This document shows, piece by piece, positions 54,557 to 56,317 of a DNA stretch of 56,317 bases (its first letter is position 1; every line of letters starts with the position of its first letter). Origin of the DNA: Nitrosovibrio sp. Nv4 (GTDB lineage Bacteria; Bdellovibrionota; UBA1018; CAIMNF01); NCBI GenBank assembly GCA_943327105.2, contig CALPVV020000004.1, positions 1-56,317 of the forward strand, written 5' to 3'. The position numbers and the translations under genes were made by a program. The notes below the pieces were generated by a model, which was not told the origin of the DNA, made no database searches, and was given only the letters and a program-made list of their open reading frames with translations.

Positions 54557-55249
54557 ATGTTTTTCAAAGTGCTTTCATTATTATGGCTGGTATACGGAGC
54601 TCCCATCGGTCAAATCATGTCTTCTTACTGGTTTCATCAAAACAACGACCAGCGATTGATTCGCTCTGCTGTATTGGCTGCAAATACCGATCGAGGGTTG
54701 GTAGCGCAGTTACAAGCCAAAGCCCTTTCTAAGAAAATTATTCATATCTCTCAGTGTTTTGAAATTGATCCGATTCTATTTACGGCACTGGTCTGGAGGG
54801 AATCACATTTTCGCCAACAGTCTAAAAGTGAAACCGGAGCGGTCGGCCTCACTCAGCTCACCACTTCAGGTATTCATGAAGTATTAGATCGCTTATCGGC
54901 GGACTCGCGGAGAAAGAAAGATCAACTTCGTCAACAATTGGCGAAATGTTACCCCAGAACCTTGAAAACAATTCCGCGACAGATTGAGCAGGTTGATTTT
55001 TCAAGCTGGAAAAAGAAGATCGCAGGATCTCCTGAATTGGCTTTGATCTTTGGAGCTGTTCTTTTCAAGTCATACCAGTCAGGTGAAGTCAGGATTGCCC
55101 TGGAAAGATACAATGGAGATCCAAAAGTAAAAGTGAAGTTTGCTAATGATGTATTGGCGCTCTCTTATTGGATCAAATCCTCGTTCAAGGTGATTCCTGA
55201 AATTCCCGGAGGCAATTCAAAATTTCTGGCGTCGATCCAAGACCTTTAA
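54557..55249 (+). CDS. Lytic transglycosylase (SLT domain) protein
   Basis: The 230-residue protein has an N-terminal hydrophobic stretch (MFFKVLSLLWLVYGAPIG) and a lysozyme-like SLT domain: FTALVWRESHFRQQSKSETG with catalytic Glu82, and GAVGLTQLT. The C-terminal helices (ALERYNGDPKVK) match the GxxRYNG-type motif. It cleaves peptidoglycan between MurNAc and GlcNAc to give anhydro ends. The start is uncertain: no ribosome-binding site is next to ATG 54557, while a strong GGAGGTGA lies at 54530-54537, 19 bases upstream, without a good start near it. It overlaps the dus gene by 65 bases at the 3' ends. Confidence 0.85.
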   Translation: MFFKVLSLLWLVYGAPIGQIMSSYWFHQNNDQRLIRSAVLAANTDRGLVAQLQAKALSKKIIHISQCFEIDPILFTALVWRESHFRQQSKSETGAVGLTQLTTSGIHEVLDRLSADSRRKKDQLRQQLAKCYPRTLKTIPRQIEQVDFSSWKKKIAGSPELALIFGAVLFKSYQSGEVRIALERYNGDPKVKVKFANDVLALSYWIKSSFKVIPEIPGGNSKFLASIQDL

Positions 55250-56165
55250 TCGGTTCCCACCAGGCAACTGGTCTTTGGTGGGCTAAATAACGTACCCATT
55301 GTTTGATTCGTTTTTCAGAGGGTTGAACTTCAGCGTAGTTTTCAAAGATTCCAGACCAAGTTTGCGGGTCAAGACCTTCCGTAAATGAATACGCCTGTGA
55401 TTCAGGTAAACAAAGAGGTAGTCCAAGCTCTTTGCGCATTTGTTTGGCTAGCGTTGGCCTCGCCAGCGCAGCCCGGCCAATCATGAAATGAATCGACCCG
55501 GTTTCTTCACGACATTTTCGAAAATCTTCGATCGTCCAGATTTCTCCGTTGGCCACAACAGGAATGGAAAGGCTCTCGCGTACTTTTCCGATGGGTTTCC
55601 AATAAGCGGGTGGAATGTAGCCTTGAACTTTGGTTCGACCGTGAATGGTGATCCAGCTGGCCCCGGCTTGTTCCGCTCTCTTTGCGTTTTCGTAAATCGC
55701 TTCAGGGTCTGCAAAGCCAAGGCGCATTTTTGCACTAACTGGTAAATGTGTTGGAACCCTGTCTCTGACAGCTCGAATGATTTTTTCAAGACGGTCAGGA
55801 TATTGAAGCAATGTCGCTCCTCCATCATGACGGTTCACGGTAGGAGCAGGACAACCGAAGTTCAGGTCGATGCCCATGGCGCCCGCTTCAATTGCATTCA
55901 TCGCGCTTTCAGCAAGTCGGTCAGGATCGCCACCGAGAAGTTGAATTTGGACAGGGGTGCCAGAACGTGTTTTAGATTCATGTAAGAGTTCGGGAATGTG
56001 TCGTCGTAATACTTTGTCAGAAAGTACGGTCGCGCTGACACGTACAAATTCACTCACGCAGTAATCGTAGTATCCGGTGCGGGTGATGAATTCCCGAAAT
56101 GGTGCATCGGTGATGCCTTCCATCGGCGCGAGAATCACAGCGGGTTTTTCGGGATTTAAAAACAT
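55185..56165 (-). CDS. dusC: tRNA-dihydrouridine synthase (DusC-like)
   Basis: This 326-residue FMN enzyme reduces uridines in tRNA D loops. The fold opens with ILAPMEGITDAPFRE; LNFGCPAPTVNRHDGGA holds active-site Cys105; SAKMRLGF, ITIHGRTKVQGY and VVANGEIWTIEDF, the FMN-binding parts, are intact. The C-terminal helical domain with KQWVRYL fits the DusC rather than DusA or DusB subgroup, though this subgroup call is provisional. ATG 56165 has no strong ribosome-binding site. Confidence 0.9.
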   Translation of the reverse strand: MFLNPEKPAVILAPMEGITDAPFREFITRTGYYDYCVSEFVRVSATVLSDKVLRRHIPELLHESKTRSGTPVQIQLLGGDPDRLAESAMNAIEAGAMGIDLNFGCPAPTVNRHDGGATLLQYPDRLEKIIRAVRDRVPTHLPVSAKMRLGFADPEAIYENAKRAEQAGASWITIHGRTKVQGYIPPAYWKPIGKVRESLSIPVVANGEIWTIEDFRKCREETGSIHFMIGRAALARPTLAKQMRKELGLPLCLPESQAYSFTEGLDPQTWSGIFENYAEVQPSEKRIKQWVRYLAHQRPVAWWEPIKGLGSTPEILNCLREFQESP

Positions 56166-56201
56166 GGTTTGGACTCTAGCAGGGTTTCGTAAATTGAAAA
56201 A

Positions 56202-56253
56202 CCACTTTCAGGAACTGTGGGATTGAGGGGGAGAGGGCAGTTCCTGAAAGTGG
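56202..56253 (-). terminator. 16-bp inverted repeat terminator of the right-edge gene
   Basis: A perfect 16-bp inverted repeat (56202-56217 with 56238-56253) encloses 20 bases and is followed on the minus strand by TTTTT. It lies 17 bases beyond the stop of the cut-off gene at 56271 and upstream of the dus start. Confidence 0.75.
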
Positions 56254-56270
56254 GTATTTGGGATAACTTT

Positions 56271-56317
56271 TTATTCCATGTAGTAGCCGTCAACTTGGTA
56301 AGCGACTTTGAAACTTG
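56271..56317 (-). CDS. C-terminal end of a gene cut by the right window edge
   Basis: On the minus strand the frame ends SFKVAYQVDGYYME and a TAA at 56273-56271, followed by a good terminator. Only 14 residues are visible, so the product cannot be named; the alternating pattern would suit a strand-rich protein. Confidence 0.55.
   Translation of the reverse strand, partial: SFKVAYQVDGYYME

Noticed and set aside
54432-54659. 75-residue plus-strand frame before the transglycosylase
   Set aside because: It overlaps the better-supported transglycosylase frame by about 100 bases and has no ribosome-binding site or recognisable product.

Overview
The window reads as chromosomal core DNA from a Gram-negative bacterium of roughly 45% GC by eye. 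The order rplA-rplJ-rplL-rpoB-rpoC, then rpsB-tsf-pyrH-frr-uppS-cdsA-rseP-tsaB-pssA, the LPS genes (msbA- and gmhB-like), many signal peptides and beta-barrel proteins with terminal aromatic residues, DUF4105 and DUF3015 proteins, and a mevalonate-route pair (type 2 IPP isomerase plus HMG-CoA reductase) together suggest a Bdellovibrionota-like (formerly deltaproteobacterial) lineage. This placement is an inference; no 16S gene is present.

Layout. 1-10251: ribosomal stalk and RNA polymerase operon (L1 cut by the window edge, L10, L7/L12, RpoB, RpoC), with an internal hairpin and promoter before rpoB, a strong terminator after rpoC, and a tRNA-Val(UAC). 10311-16455: accessory envelope and regulatory genes (alpha/beta hydrolase lipoprotein, DUF3015, DUF4105 protein with a barrel-like tail, CBS protein with a degenerate receiver, small secreted protein, DUF493, Ser/Thr-rich outer-membrane protein, DUF167). 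16470-29274: translation and membrane-lipid block (S2 with a structured leader, EF-Ts, UMP kinase, RRF, UppS, CdsA, a three-PDZ RseP, TsaB, PssA, a CFI-box/barrel protein, TruA, trigger factor). 29302-35607: a three-gene ABC-2 exporter overlapped by a secreted protein gene, a methyltransferase, a lysine-rich protein, a sigma-54 activator without receiver and a DUF2752 protein. 35604-46725: peptidase/propeller/barrel protein, short YgfZ, YhaM-like and HD hydrolases, glutathione peroxidase, YiiX-like hydrolase, YajQ-RimO-QueG, and two unrecognised proteins behind a prenyl synthase. 46780-56317: isoprenoid genes (prenyl synthase, Fni, HMG-CoA reductase), MsbA-like exporter diverging from GmhB, RecO, a cysteine-ladder secreted protein, a lytic transglycosylase, a tRNA-dihydrouridine synthase and the cut end of one more gene.

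The first and third blocks supply transcription, translation and phospholipid machinery. UppS, CdsA, PssA, the prenyl synthase, Fni, HMG-CoA reductase, MsbA and GmhB together cover parts of the isoprenoid, undecaprenyl, phospholipid and LPS pathways. No transposon, phage, CRISPR array or toxin-antitoxin pair was seen. The most unusual object is the secreted protein at 53178-54341: 16 cysteines, ten of the fifteen spacings being exactly eight residues. A second theme is a set of genes whose best promoter puts the transcript start at or within a few bases of the start codon, suggesting leaderless mRNAs.
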